NCBI GenBank assembly: GCA_003260075.1 | Contig: QLIY01000378.1 | Location: 1,704-65,703, forward strand | Source: Phallusia mammillata | Lineage: Eukaryota; Chordata; Ascidiacea; Phlebobranchia; Ascidiidae | Direction of reading: 5' to 3' | Length of the DNA: 64,000 bases | Part shown: positions 13,031 through 23,405 of the stretch, one piece after another | How positions within the stretch are numbered: the first letter of the stretch is position 1 | Layout: every line of letters begins with the position of its first letter | Notes under the pieces: model-generated | The model's database searches: none | What the model was told of the DNA's origin: nothing | Seen by the model: only the letters and a program-made list of their open reading frames with translations | Translations under genes and position numbers: made by a program

Positions 13031-16000
13031 CTATAGACAGGGGGTACGAGAAAATTTTATGAAATCTCAAAGGGTACGAGCGCAAAAAGGTTGAGAAACA
13101 CTGGCATAAAACATTGAAAAAAACAGAGAGGGGATTCTAACTTGGTGATTGACTTTAGTTTTTTGTGGGAAAACACACACTAAAAGGGTTAAGAACCACT
13201 GCTCTAGTTCGTAACAGTGTGCACTGTCCGCAGCTACCTTAAGACGTAAAGTGTTGTAGCTTTCATAATAATATAATAAAAACGTTATTCATTTGGCAAT
13301 ATACCTCCAGAAACGCTGTACCACATTGCACCATTGGTGATTCCATCTTTAAAGTTATCGCCAGCTGAGCAACCGGTGGATTTTGACATGTGATCGTTTC
13401 CATTGCTGTACGCGTGGGCTAGCTGTCGGAAAATTCGGTCGTCTGGGCTTGCTGTAAAGAAACGGAAAAGTCAATAGGGGCGGGGTTGTTAAATGAAGTT
13501 CCGAAAATGTCAGAACGTGGGTTGCCGGAGCCGCCTTATGCCTTGGTTTGCGGGAACAAATTCAGCTTAGTTAAGGAATGAATTGGACATGACTGACAAG
13601 TGTTGTTTGGCGAATAATAATGTGCGCTTGGGCAGCATTACCGTACAAAACAATATACTCGCACAACAGTTATTAATATCACATAGGTTTTTAAAACGGT
13701 TATATATTACGTCACAGAAAATATAAAGAGTGGAAAATTAAGGTGCTCATACAAAAATGTAACCGATTGTTATACTAAACAAACTATACTGCAGCCTTCA
13801 GTTTTTTAAAACGGTACAATGAAACACATCAACCTGATAAGGTTTTGATAATATCGAAATGGTGCGGAGGTCATCAAGAGACTTTATGATGGATATGTGT
13901 ATATATATCGTAGTTGATACCTGTGATACCTTCGCACGAAGACATTCTTTTTTGTAAAACAGTGACTTTCACTACCGAATATACTCTGTTTAATTGTGTA
14001 ATAAGGCATAGTACCGAGCTGTTTCGGTTGAAAACAAACCATAGTATTTTTTGTTTTTTTTGCGACATTACAATTTTTACAGATTACATTCCAGTTAACG
14101 AGGTCATATGTACTATGTCATGTTTAATCATAAACATTACTGCCAAGGTAGTGGTGTATATAGAATAGGGGGGGGGGCTTTTGCGACATTACAATTTTTA
14201 CAGAATACATTCCAGTTATCGAGGTCATATGTACTATGTCATGGCTTTTGAAATTCTTCGGTTAGATTTGGGAGTAAAATTGAAGACTTAACCAGACGTA
14301 TTTTTAGCACTTTGCCCTAATCCATTTTAATGATAACCAACTATAATAGCTATTGGCATGGTCTTAAACTAGTTACGCTGGGGGGGGGGATGTCATGGCT
14401 TATGAAATTCTTCGGTTAGATTTGGGAGAAAAATTGAAGACTTAACCAGACGCATTTTTAGCACTTTGCCCTAATCCATTTTAACGATAACCAACTATAA
14501 TAGCTATTGGCATGGTCTTAAACTAGTTACGCTGATAAATCAAAATAACAGCGTAAAAACATCGATTTCAGCGGCATCTGTGTCATTTGAACATGCGATT
14601 TAAATAACAGTGCCATTTATTGTTTGTTCTACCAAACAAAACAACAGTGTCATATTAATGAACCAAGGGGGGGGGGGATGAATGCGATTTAAATAACAGT
14701 GCCATTTTTTGTTTGTTCTACCAAACAAAACAACAGTGTCATATTAATGAACCAAGCAGGCACAACCATTTATCTACGAAATCAGGTTAGGCATGTACAG
14801 TCATATTAGCACCTGAACAAAAGAATTACACAGTTGAGCCAGAAACCCGAGGTTAAAGCAGGTCACAAAACGCGCAAATGTTTTGCATAAGTAAGGCCTT
14901 ATTGTCGCACTGGGTTTTATTATGTGGGGGGGGGGGCCAATTAACTACGAAATCAGGTTAGGCATGTACAGTCATATTAGCACCTGATCAAAAACAGAAT
15001 TACACAGTTGAGCCAGGAACCCGAGGGTAAAGCAGGTCACAAAACGCGCATATGTTTTGCATAAGTAAGGCCTTATTGTCGCACTGGGTTTTATTATGTA
15101 CGCGTTAATCGATATATGAAGCCGTAATTAGTCAATATTTCGTGTAACTCGATATATTAACAACAGACGTCCCATCTGTTCGAAACATAAGGTCTTAATA
15201 AGTTTTAAATTAAAGTTGCCGCCCTACCGTTGTATTCTCGAGATTTTCCGTTGCACGTTGTATCGTAGGGGTAATTTGCCACCATATCCCCACCATGGAA
15301 GTTGGCTGACAGCACGAAGGATTTGTCCATGATCCACTCAATTATTGCCGTCGTCTCGGGCTGAAGCTAAAATTTTAAATATTTTTTTTACATTATGAAA
15401 CAGTAGCAATCGAGTTTTAGGCCACAAATAGGATTTTTTTGATGCAAAGAACTAAAGACGACAAAATTTAACAAAGAAATACTAACCATGCAATAATAAT
15501 AAAAAATTACCCAGAAATAAAAATTTTAAATAAACTCTTGCATCTGGGCATATATAATATAAAAACTAAATCATGCTCTTTTGGCAATGTTTTAGTAGGA
15601 CGTTGAAACGGTGGTTAAAGAAACACATTTGCCAGAAAAGCATTTAGTTTGTGTGAAAATTGTATTTAAAATGTAGTACAAATCTGCGTAAGTATGGATG
15701 AAATTTTAGATTATGCGGATATAGGAAGCGAATCTAACATGTACGTTGTATCGCTGCCCAATACGTGTAAAACGCCGTTTACCTCGATTTTCAGGCCGTG
15801 GAAAAAAGCAAACAAGCCCTTTCTGAGAAATTCACTAATTTGGAAAACCCCGTATTGAACAAATGTCAATGCTTCGTCCATGTATTGAATATATTAGACA
15901 CGCCTTCGCCATTAATCACGCAAATGTGGCTACAGAACAGGTGCGCCCTGTAATGTCAATTTAAACACAGCACCAAGGGAACGCAGACCACAATTATCCA

Positions 16001-18779
16001 ACGATGAACATTTTGTAGGGGGCCATATTTTACGCCACGACATGAAATATTGATTACCAATCGATTGTCAAAGTCTTTGAAGACCACAAATCGATTTTCT
16101 GTACAAGACAGGCTGCCGAGAGTCTACGACACAGGCAAAAGGTAGTGGGTTTGAATGTAAGTTTTGAAAAATTTTGTAATACAATTTTGAATATAGTTTT
16201 GTGACCTAAAATGTTAGTTTTTGTTATAGTTTAAAACTTTTTTTGTGGCGGCAATAATAAAACAAACATAAGCTTTTTAAAGGCAAATGCGTCATGTTTG
16301 TGGTACAAATACTTATTTACAAAAACTGCTCAAATCACTACCTTAAGGTAAAATACTTCAAGAAATTATATAAAACACACACAAAGCTAAACTATCACAT
16401 GCTCTTAATTACAAGTCAAAAAAGAGTATGTATCACTTACCACAAGCCCTTTAGTAGCTATTGCAACATACTTTCGGAAGTACCCCAAATGACTGTTTTT
16501 CTTAAACTCACACACAACCTTGTCGAAATCAGGAAAGTTTCTATTTAAATCAACACCATTCGCATTGTAGCGACCCTTGATGTAATCCTTTGGCCAATCC
16601 TAAAAACAATTTGTTTTCATGAATACCATAAACTGACCTTTTCAAATATATACACAAAGTTCAATTATCATTTCCACAAAGCTGCTGATGACAGATCAAA
16701 GGTGATAAATCACTGTTAAATATGATGTTGCAATTACACACACTGGGAAAGACATTTTAATACTAACCTTTGACTTGTTCTCAACAGTTTTATATAGCAG
16801 AACTGCTATTGAATTCTGGGGGGGGGGAAGAGGTAGATATGTGTTTTTATTGTAACTGGGATAGCAAGCCAGTTGATTTCCTGTTGTGTTGTGTTACATT
16901 TCCTGTTTGGGGGGGGGGTTTTGTGCTAAATGTTATAGTTATCATGCATGTAGTATGTAACTAAAAGTCATTACAGTGCACAATTTTTTTTGTAATGAGG
17001 ACTTTAAATGGTTAAATGGTGCAGTAACTGTTTCCAACTAATGTACTGACACATCCCAATTACCAAATGTAATAACTGGTCTCGATTCAGTTTTTGAAAT
17101 GTAGAAATTTTGGCAGAGGTAGATATGTGTTTTTATTGTAACTGGGTAAGTGTTTTGACATAGCAAGCCAGTTGATTTCCTGTTGTGTTGTGTTACATTT
17201 CCTGTTTAGGGTTTAGCCATTACAAATCAAAGGTTGTGTAAGATTTAAAAAAAGAAACATATTACTATAAGATCGAACGCAACATGCCAAAAGTATCTGC
17301 ATTTTCAGTAAACAATAAGAATATCTCAATAGGAATGCTTAATTGAGGGGGGGGGGGGCGTGTAAGATTTTAAAAAAGAAACATATTACTATAAGATCGA
17401 ACGCCACATGCCAAAAGTATCTGTATTTTCAGTAAACAATAAGAATATCTCAATAGGAATGCTTAATTGAGGTACTGTTTTTTTACATAAATGTCCAGTC
17501 TCACTATGAAAATCTAAATGGTCTTGTTTCACAATTTGAGTTTACATGATGATTGACTGAACTGATTTATATAAAAAACTGGTAAAATATTTTGTTTTTA
17601 TTCATTGCAGTATTCTTTAAACTTGTATTCTCACAAGTCCATTTCCAAAAAATAAATTAAAGAAATAAGTTTACCTCTTGAGAGTCTGCAATCGCAAATC
17701 CATCAGGATTCATTGTAGGCATTATGTGCAGAGAAGTGTTGCCAATAAATTCCAGAATTTCTTTATTACCCTGTTTAAAATACAAAGTTAATGCAACAAG
17801 TATATATGAAACTGTTGGATTCTGGATATAAACCAAGACATTGTGGCAAAAGAAAGACAACAAAATTGATTTTTGGGGGGATAATTGCTAATATGGGAAG
17901 GTATTACAGTGTGAAAGCAGAATGGCACTAAGTCAGTAAGTTTTTCTTGGAAAATATGAAAAAATAGGAAATCTTTTAAACATGAAAACCGAACAAATGG
18001 CAAAGTTATTTAAAATGTAGTAAGAGATATTTACTACCATTACTAACCACAGAAAAAATATCCAACATAACTAATTGATATGTTGATTTAATAAAACAAA
18101 ACATTTTTTTAAGACCTTGAGGTATTCAATGCAGAGATATTGCACAAAATCAATAAGGACAGCTCGACCAACCACTTCATTTCCATGCATGTTTCCAATG
18201 TATTTTATTTCAGGAACACCTGTATTTAAGAATAAAACAAACTTTATGCAGTGTTTGTTTGCAAGTATGGTATAATAATAAACACATTGTTAAAAAAAAT
18301 TGTGGTATGAATACATATAGAAATAGGAAAATTTGCGGTGATTGCAGAAAACTGTTTATTCAAATAACAAACCTGGTTGATGGAATTCAGGGCTTTTCGA
18401 GAAAGCTATAACAGCTAATTCCCTTCCCTTGACACTCTTTCCAATCGAGTAAACCTTAGTTATGTCTGTAATACATAACAGAACAGCAATTTATTTACAG
18501 AAAAGGCAATAATTTTAAACAAATTACCAAGCCAGAAGCAAAGATGGAAATATCTCATTTAATATAAAACAAAGCACCTTTCTTTCAAAATTACACACTT
18601 ACTTCCACTTTCATTTAAAAAACACAAAACTTACCTTTGCATTTTGCATTGGTATCATGAAGCACTTTTAACATTTGTTCATGGTTGTGATATTTGTTGA
18701 AAATAATTCCATCCTGCGACGTTTTTGTGCATAAAACTGGGCTAAGGAGCATCAACGTTGTAAAAATTAAACAATACAT
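8081..18779 (-). CDS. Secreted metallocarboxypeptidase, CPE/CPN/CPM subfamily (M14B)
   Basis: Zinc exopeptidase of the regulatory carboxypeptidase subfamily, which removes C-terminal basic residues from peptides in the secretory pathway or outside the cell. Complete 10-exon model, 453 aa: 18635-18779, 18373-18465, 18116-18219, 17675-17770, 16441-16599, 15228-15366, 13305-13451, 11564-11703, 8686-8905, 8081-8199; all phases fit. Start ATG 18777-18779 is followed by a hydrophobic signal peptide (residues 1-17, ending PVLC). Zinc ligands: H91 and E94 in GNMHGNE, and H223 in SANFHGG. Substrate and catalytic residues: [16 protein letters not shown] (R156, N165, R166) and E312 in [12 protein letters not shown]. 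Residues 342-414 form the transthyretin-like domain typical of this subfamily (GVKGFVRD...[13 protein letters not shown]). The tail ([14 protein letters not shown]) is charged and could form an amphipathic helix as in CPE; there is no GPI signal as in CPM and no second catalytic repeat as in CPD. CPE-like versus CPN-like cannot be settled here. Confidence 0.93.
8921..9182. repeat. Duplication around 12-G run (9047-9058), carboxypeptidase intron
   Basis: ATTGTTAAATAAGGCACCAC starts at both 8921 and about 9059, and the copies continue for roughly 125 bp with a few substitutions and one small deletion. Confidence 0.8.
8990..9500. repeat. Degenerate minisatellite
   Basis: Many imperfect repeats of a roughly 20-bp unit built from GTAATGTA, AAGTATGGT and ATGTAGGTAAT. 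It yields long but meaningless Tyr/Ile/Leu-rich reading frames on the opposite strand. Confidence 0.7.
11289..11428. mobile_element. Diverged pogo/Tigger-like MITE
   Basis: Starts CAGTAAACCTCGGTTGAG and shares its order of motifs (ACAAATGATTTGTAA, ACTAAT..ATCGAC, TTTGGTCCAAACGG) with the better preserved copy at 57973-58146. The right end is eroded. Confidence 0.55.
11882..12276. repeat. Duplication around 10-G run (12075-12084)
   Basis: Left copy 11882-12074 and right copy 12085-12276, about 193 bp each, with only a handful of differences (CTAAAAACC versus CTAAACACC, ATGTGTT versus ATATGTT). They lie in a carboxypeptidase intron. Confidence 0.85.
12702..13201. mobile_element. Outer hAT MITE of a nested pair
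   Basis: Ends CAGTGGTGAAAAAATTC and GGGTTAAGAACCACTG, flanked by CTCTAGTC (12694-12701) and CTCTAGTT (13202-13209), an 8-bp target duplication with one mismatch and a central TA. It carries another element inside it (12777-13103). Confidence 0.75.
12777..13103. mobile_element. Inner hAT MITE, TSD GCATAAAA, with 88-G run
   Basis: Ends CAGGGGTTCTTAACCAGGGG and AAAAAGGTTGAGAAACACTG, flanked by perfect GCATAAAA (12769-12776, 13104-13111). Short internal repeats of GGGGGTACGA occur on both sides. The interior is replaced by 88 consecutive G (12943-13030), so the real internal sequence is unknown. Confidence 0.8.
14058..14534. repeat. Two adjoining poly-G duplications (14168-14177, 14380-14389)
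   Basis: TTTTGCGACATTACAATTTT to GTCATG occurs at about 14058-14121 and 14178-14242. Segment 14235-14379 recurs as 14390-14534 with few changes. The two events share the short GTCATGG overlap, so three short contigs appear to be strung together. Confidence 0.75.
14591..15099. repeat. Two further poly-G duplications (14667-14677, 14926-14936)
   Basis: About 76 bp ending ATTAATGAACCAAG occurs on both sides of the first run. About 163 bp from CTACGAAATCAGGTTAGG to GTTTTATTATGT occurs on both sides of the second, with small differences such as AACAAAAGAATT versus ATCAAAAACAGAATT. Confidence 0.75.
16818..17211. repeat. Short segment bounded by two G runs and repeated downstream
   Basis: The segment at 16828-16908 lies between 10-G runs (16818-16827, 16909-16918) and is repeated at about 17113-17211, where it has 10 extra bases (GTAAGTGTTT). 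It looks like a tiny contig placed next to its own allele. Confidence 0.7.
17236..17472. repeat. Duplication around 12-G run (17347-17358)
   Basis: About 112 bp, GTGTAAGATTT to GCTTAATTGAGG, on both sides of the run, with two or three substitutions (AACGCAAC versus AACGCCAC). Confidence 0.8.
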
Positions 18780-19242
18780 TTTCTGACAATCCTAATGAAG
18801 TCAAAAAATGGTACTAAACAAACACAACAATTTGGTAAATAAACTTCATATTGTACGTACGAAAAATATACCTATCCTTTTCACAAAAGTACACAGGTAA
18901 ATCATACCCATTTACGTTTACTTAACTAATACAACACAAAAATTCAAGAAGCCATCCCTAACGTTTTGGTGTAAATATCGTTTCTTGATCGACTTTTTAA
19001 AAACAAGCCCGCACATAAGCTGTACATACAGTGAACACGTACAATAAAACACATACGACTGCGCAGTGCCTTGGGCTAACCACGTACTACTCAGTACTCT
19101 ACTCACAGCACTCCGAAATGCGAACGTTGAATTGATGTTTTCGCCTTTTCTCAGTGTTTACATTCACGGCTTCATCAATATGGCATTGCGTTCTGGTGCT
19201 CGAGCGCCACCTCGCTGAGTGCAAATTTGATTTAAGTTCTGT

Positions 19243-19410
19243 CTGTCTGTGTCTGGAATTTATTATGTCTTACGCCAGTGGTTCCCAAACTTTTTTCTTT
19301 TAAGGCGCATTTTAGAAAAAAGGGGGGGGGGCCTGTCTGTGTCTGGAATTTATTATGTCTTACGGCTTGGCGCTACATCGACATTGTACACGTGTTTATG
19401 ACAGAGTATC
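19243..19410. repeat. Allelic hAT presence/absence at 10-G run (19322-19331)
   Basis: Left copy reads to CTTACG and then a hAT end CAGTGGTTCCCAAAC (19276-19321) that stops at the G run. Right copy repeats the flank (CTGTCTGTGTCTGG to CTTACGG) without the element and runs into unique sequence. Confidence 0.65.
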
Positions 19411-19553
19411 CTTATGGATGAAGCTATGTTATGCAACCTGGTGACATTATCTGGAGTGTTTGCATGTTACCAATTTAACACTTTGCGTTAGGTCTTATGT
19501 ATTGCAGTATCGACAATCACTAAAGTCAGGCCTTATCTGCTGACGCTTTACAG

Positions 19554-20214
19554 AAGTGGTTCCCAACCGGGGTGTTGCGGCACACTGGGGTGCCAACTGC
19601 CAATTGCAATGCTCAGGGGTGCCGCGAGGTATTGATATTGCAATACTGCGACCCATTCTTTATTTTAATTTTAACTCCTTATTTGCGGATTTTTTTTTAT
19701 TTCTAACCGTTTCAGTGTGTTTTAAGTTTCGCGTCTCGCAGTTATTCCCGACTCCATTGCGGAGAGTCGCTGGCGGTAAGTAGATATCTTCTCGACGGGT
19801 TCTGGATAAAAATTGAAAATGAATATCCTTGCGTTGGAAAGAAAGCTATTGTGCTTTTGTTGCAGTTTTTTCTCGTATACCTTATGTGAGAGTAGATTCT
19901 CCGTATTGACGAACATAAAAACTGAAAAACGAGAACGACTACTTATAGTCGAGGAAGAAATGCGGGTGGCTTTATCGAATGTGCCTTCACACATCAAGGC
20001 ACTTTGTGCAAGAAGCAAAGCCCAAATTTCACACTGAATTTTGAACAAATACATTTATTTACGCGCGCTATTCTGTACAACTCATTCTGTGTTGTTTCAT
20101 ACAGTTATTTGAAATACAGAAACCTCATAAAATTGATCCAGTTTTGCCAGGGTGCCACAAACTATTTACCTCTTTGATAGGGTGTCACAAGGTCATAAAG
20201 GTTGGGAGCCACTG
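19554..20214 (+). mobile_element. hAT-Buster element with transposase C-terminal remnant, TSD CTTTACAG
   Basis: 661 bp with ends (A)AGTGGTTCCCAACCGGGG and AAAGGTTGGGAGCCACTG and perfect 8-bp flanks CTTTACAG (19546-19553, 20215-20222), central TA. On the + strand 19813-20037 reads CESRFSVLTNIKTEKRERLL... and ends AQISH before a stop, the recognisable C-terminal end of hAT transposases of the ZBED5/FAM200 (Buster) kind. The rest of the transposase is missing, so the copy is a deletion derivative that is not autonomous. Confidence 0.85.
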
Positions 20215-20240
20215 CTTTACAGTATACGCAGACTAATACG

Positions 20241-20468
20241 CAGTCTTTCTGTTCCCGACTATCGCGTAAGTCAGAGCTTTCCCAATTGACAATCACCAAA
20301 TTCATGCTCTTTTAGTCACAACTAACTTAGTCAGGCGTTTCGCATTCGTGGGGGGGGGGCAGTCTTTCTGTTACCGACTATCGCGTAAGTCAGAGCTTTC
20401 CCAATTGACAATCACCAAAGTCATGCTCTTTTAGTCACAACTAACTTAGTCAGGCGTTTCGCATTCGT
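20241..20468. repeat. Duplication around 10-G run (20350-20359)
   Basis: 109-bp copies 20241-20349 and 20360-20468, nearly identical (GTTCCCG versus GTTACCG, AAATTCATG versus AAAGTCATG). Confidence 0.85.
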
Positions 20469-20501
20469 CCGTGTTAAGCCTTCTGCGTTCCAGTAAGCCC
20501 A

Positions 20502-20571
20502 AAATATTTTGTGAAACACCCCTGTCTGGTACACCATTAATATTTTGTGAAACACCCCTTTCTGGTACACT
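20502..20571. repeat. Tandem duplication, ~33-bp unit
   Basis: AATATTTTGTGAAACACCCC followed by T/G-TCTGGTACAC occurs twice in succession, without a G run between. This looks like a real tandem duplication. Confidence 0.7.
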
Positions 20572-20657
20572 ATAAAGTTAGTTATGATGTCACAACTATC
20601 GCGTCATATTGATATCACTTCTTGCGAGGCGTATTCTCAGTGACGGATATTCTAGAC

Positions 20658-21062
20658 CAGTGCTTGTCAACCTTTTTTGAAACGGTACACCCTTTTAACG
20701 TTTACACAAAATTTGTACACCCCAGTAAAAAAATTATTCAACCCTGTAACACACTGAATCTGTGGTCCTAACAGAAATGATGATGAGCGCAATATCAACA
20801 AGCCATAATCCACAATTCACTTTCTACATCTGAAAGAACCACCATTAACAACGATTATCAAGTGAAATATTAAATTATGATGTCACAAATAGAGTTTTGT
20901 AACTTAAAATCTGTGAACACTTGAGATGCATGTTGTGCCATGTATTGTACATTCCAGTCAGTCTGTTCTAAAACTGAAACCTGCCTGTTGTGATACCTGG
21001 TCATAGGTATATTATATTTTTTGTCTGGTACACCCCAGTACACCCCATCAAAGTGGTACACC
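20658..21062. mobile_element. hAT-like element, right end lost at ambiguous base
   Basis: Starts CAGTGCTTGTCAACCTTTT. The interior near both ends repeats GGTACACCCC motifs as in other elements here. The sequence stops at the single n at 21063, so the right terminus and target duplication cannot be seen. Confidence 0.55.
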
Positions 21063-21281
21063 NAATAAATACTCGGTTATGCTTGTTTTGTGTAACGCTT
21101 AGGAAATATTTCCTGCAATGCACTGTGTTGTCGCATGTCGTGAAGTTTAAGGACGCGTGTCAAACTTGCTGTAATCAGTTTTTTTACTGTTGGTTGTGTG
21201 AAACCTTTCTTACAAAGTAACGCAACCTTCGTCGGCGTGGTTTCGGCCATACGTATTTTCTAAACCTTTAATGCACTAATT

Positions 21282-21644
21282 CAGTGGTTCTTACCCAGGG
21301 GAGCACGCCCCCCTAGGGACGAGGTGTCAGACAATTCCAAGGGGGCGTGAGTCCAAAGTTCAATAAACAAATTTAATTAGTATTTTGCAAGTGAAGTGCA
21401 TTGTTTGTGAGCAAACAACAAACGAGTTGTAAAAAGAAACGGAATATTATGACGCAATACCTTATGACGTAATTTCGTGTGTTAACACACATTTTAAAGG
21501 CAAAGTTTTAGTTTATCTGTTAACACCATAGGCTGGGGAGACTTTTGGCAATGAAAATTAGTCGTTTTTGCATGTTGAGGGGGCGTGAAGTGTCGGACAA
21601 ACATCTTTTGGGGGCGTATAAAGAAAAAAGGTTAAGAACCGCTG
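21282..21644. mobile_element. hAT MITE, TSD CA(C/A)TAATT
   Basis: 363 bp with ends CAGTGGTTCTTACCCAGG and AAAAAGGTTAAGAACCGCTG. Flanks CACTAATT (21274-21281) and CAATAATT (21645-21652) differ by one base. GGGGGCGTGA/GGGGGCGTAT motifs lie inside each end. Confidence 0.75.
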
Positions 21645-21916
21645 CAATAATTGCTTTACAATGACTCTATAGTCCTACCTAGAATATGTCGGTAGAAGTC
21701 AATCATCACTGTTGTTTCCCGTTGCTTTGGGGGGGGGGTAATGAAAATCAGTCGTTTTTGCCTGTTGAGGGGGCGTGAAGTGTCGGACAAACATCTTTTG
21801 GGGGCGTATAGAGAAAAAAGGTTAAGAACCGCTGCAATAATTACTTTACAATGACTCTATAGTCCTACCGAGAATATGTCGGTAGAAGTCAATCATCACT
21901 GTTGTTTCCCGTTGCT

Positions 21917-21979
<63 letters not shown>
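21550..21979. repeat. Duplication ending at 10-G and 61-G runs
   Basis: Copies 21550-21728 and 21741-21918 both end in the same CCGTTGCTTT and then a G run, 10 G at 21729-21738 and 61 G at 21919-21979. Two sequences that stop at the same base suggest a hard-to-read point shared by both alleles. Confidence 0.75.
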
Positions 21980-21981
<2 letters not shown>

Positions 21982-22342
21982 GCATACAACCGATCGGCTG
22001 CCATTGTGTCTGGACACATACCGTCATATGACGGTAGCGTATAAACGCTTAACTCTAAACCGAAACGCTTTAGCCCGTAGCACTCAGACAAGTATATTGC
22101 TTGCAAGAATGGGATAAAACAGCGCGAAAAGGGTGTTGGAAGTTATTAGGTGGAAATATATTCAAACTGTTGTAAGCTTAGGTCAAATTGTAAGACAAAT
22201 AAATAATATAGTTTCCCGATTCTGTGGCACTAGTGTAGTGCTTCTGTACTGGTATGTACCATTTTCATGCCCGGTTTCAAAATTAATACAATACCATATC
22301 AAAAAAGTTTGTTTGAAACTTTGGTTTTCAGGAAGCTTACAA

Positions 22343-22583
22343 CACACTTTTGCCTTTTTGGTTGCGCATGAATGTTTACTTAGTTATTATATCATTTATT
22401 CGTTTGACATGTACCAAATTAAAACACACAGTGCTGGGTTTGAACTTGTTTAGTCGCTGGGGGGGGGGGCACACTTGCCTTTTTGGTTGCGCATAAATGT
22501 TTACTTAGTTATTATATCATTTATTCGTTTGACACGTACCAAATTAAAACACACAGTGCTGGGTTTGAACTTGTTTAGTCGCT
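22343..22583. repeat. Duplication around 11-G run (22459-22469)
   Basis: About 115 bp, ACACTT..GCCTTTTTGG to TTGTTTAGTCGCT, present on both sides with two substitutions and a 1-base length difference. Confidence 0.8.
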
Positions 22584-23405
22584 TTTATTTACCCAGCAGC
22601 GCGCTCGTTCAGTGTAGGTAGGAGATTGTCTAGCAAGCCATTCGCTGGTACCAAAACCGCTCAAGCTTTGCCAACGAGATAAGAGGCGGCTGAGTCAATT
22701 TAGCCTCACGTACAGCGGCCGAGAAAAGTGATATGTTTCTCGTAGCCTTCAAAGACTTTTACATTGTTTTTGCTTTGGTGTTTAGATACTCCTGCTTAGC
22801 CTTGTGTAACTAGCATGATATCCTTATGTCAGAAATACGTGGAAAATAAAGCAGTACTGGTTAGGAATTACTTATTTGGTTTCCAATTGTAGTTAAACAG
22901 TAAGAACAAAGTCGTACTGAAACTGTTGTAAAAGTGCTCACGTTATTCTTTACCTTGATAAGTTCTTTTTGAAACAAACTGGCTCTTTTCTGTTTGACAT
23001 GCAAAAATTTGACAATCAGACTTTAGTAAGTTGTATGGTAAGTGAACCTGTTGTTGCGGCTGATGTACATTACACAGCATTTTATTGTTGCCAACTGTCA
23101 ATTTAAAGAACAGTGCTTTATTCAGCAGTTTTGTCTTACATTTTTTGGAAATCTACTAACACCATACCGTACGGATACACATAATAGTTTTCGCTTTGTG
23201 GTAACACTGTTTTAAGCCTAAAATTTAAGGGAACGTTTAATATAACAAAGTTTTGCGAGTTGGAAATAAGATTGGACAATACAAGCAGCGTGATAAAAAC
23301 TTTTTTGAAACACTGATAGATTTGCTTTACATCCAGCTAGCTTTCTGGTTGCTTAGACTGACAAGCTCAGCAAGTTCTTTTTCCTCGTAGACAAAAAAAA
23401 CAAAA

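Larger units (their letters stand above)
18780..23405. other. Intergenic region rich in hAT elements and poly-G junctions
   Basis: Between the 5' end of the carboxypeptidase gene and the first SLC35G gene. Contains four hAT-related elements (19.28, 19.55-20.21, 20.66-21.06, 21.28-21.64 kb), several poly-G duplications, a 61-G run and one ambiguous base at 21063. No host exon recognised. Confidence 0.6.

Noticed and set aside
12844-13085. Poly-Gly and poly-Pro open frames across the 88-G run, with similar ones at 21.9 and 30.4 kb
   Set aside because: They are translations of the G run itself. No start context, no family, and the runs are probably gaps.
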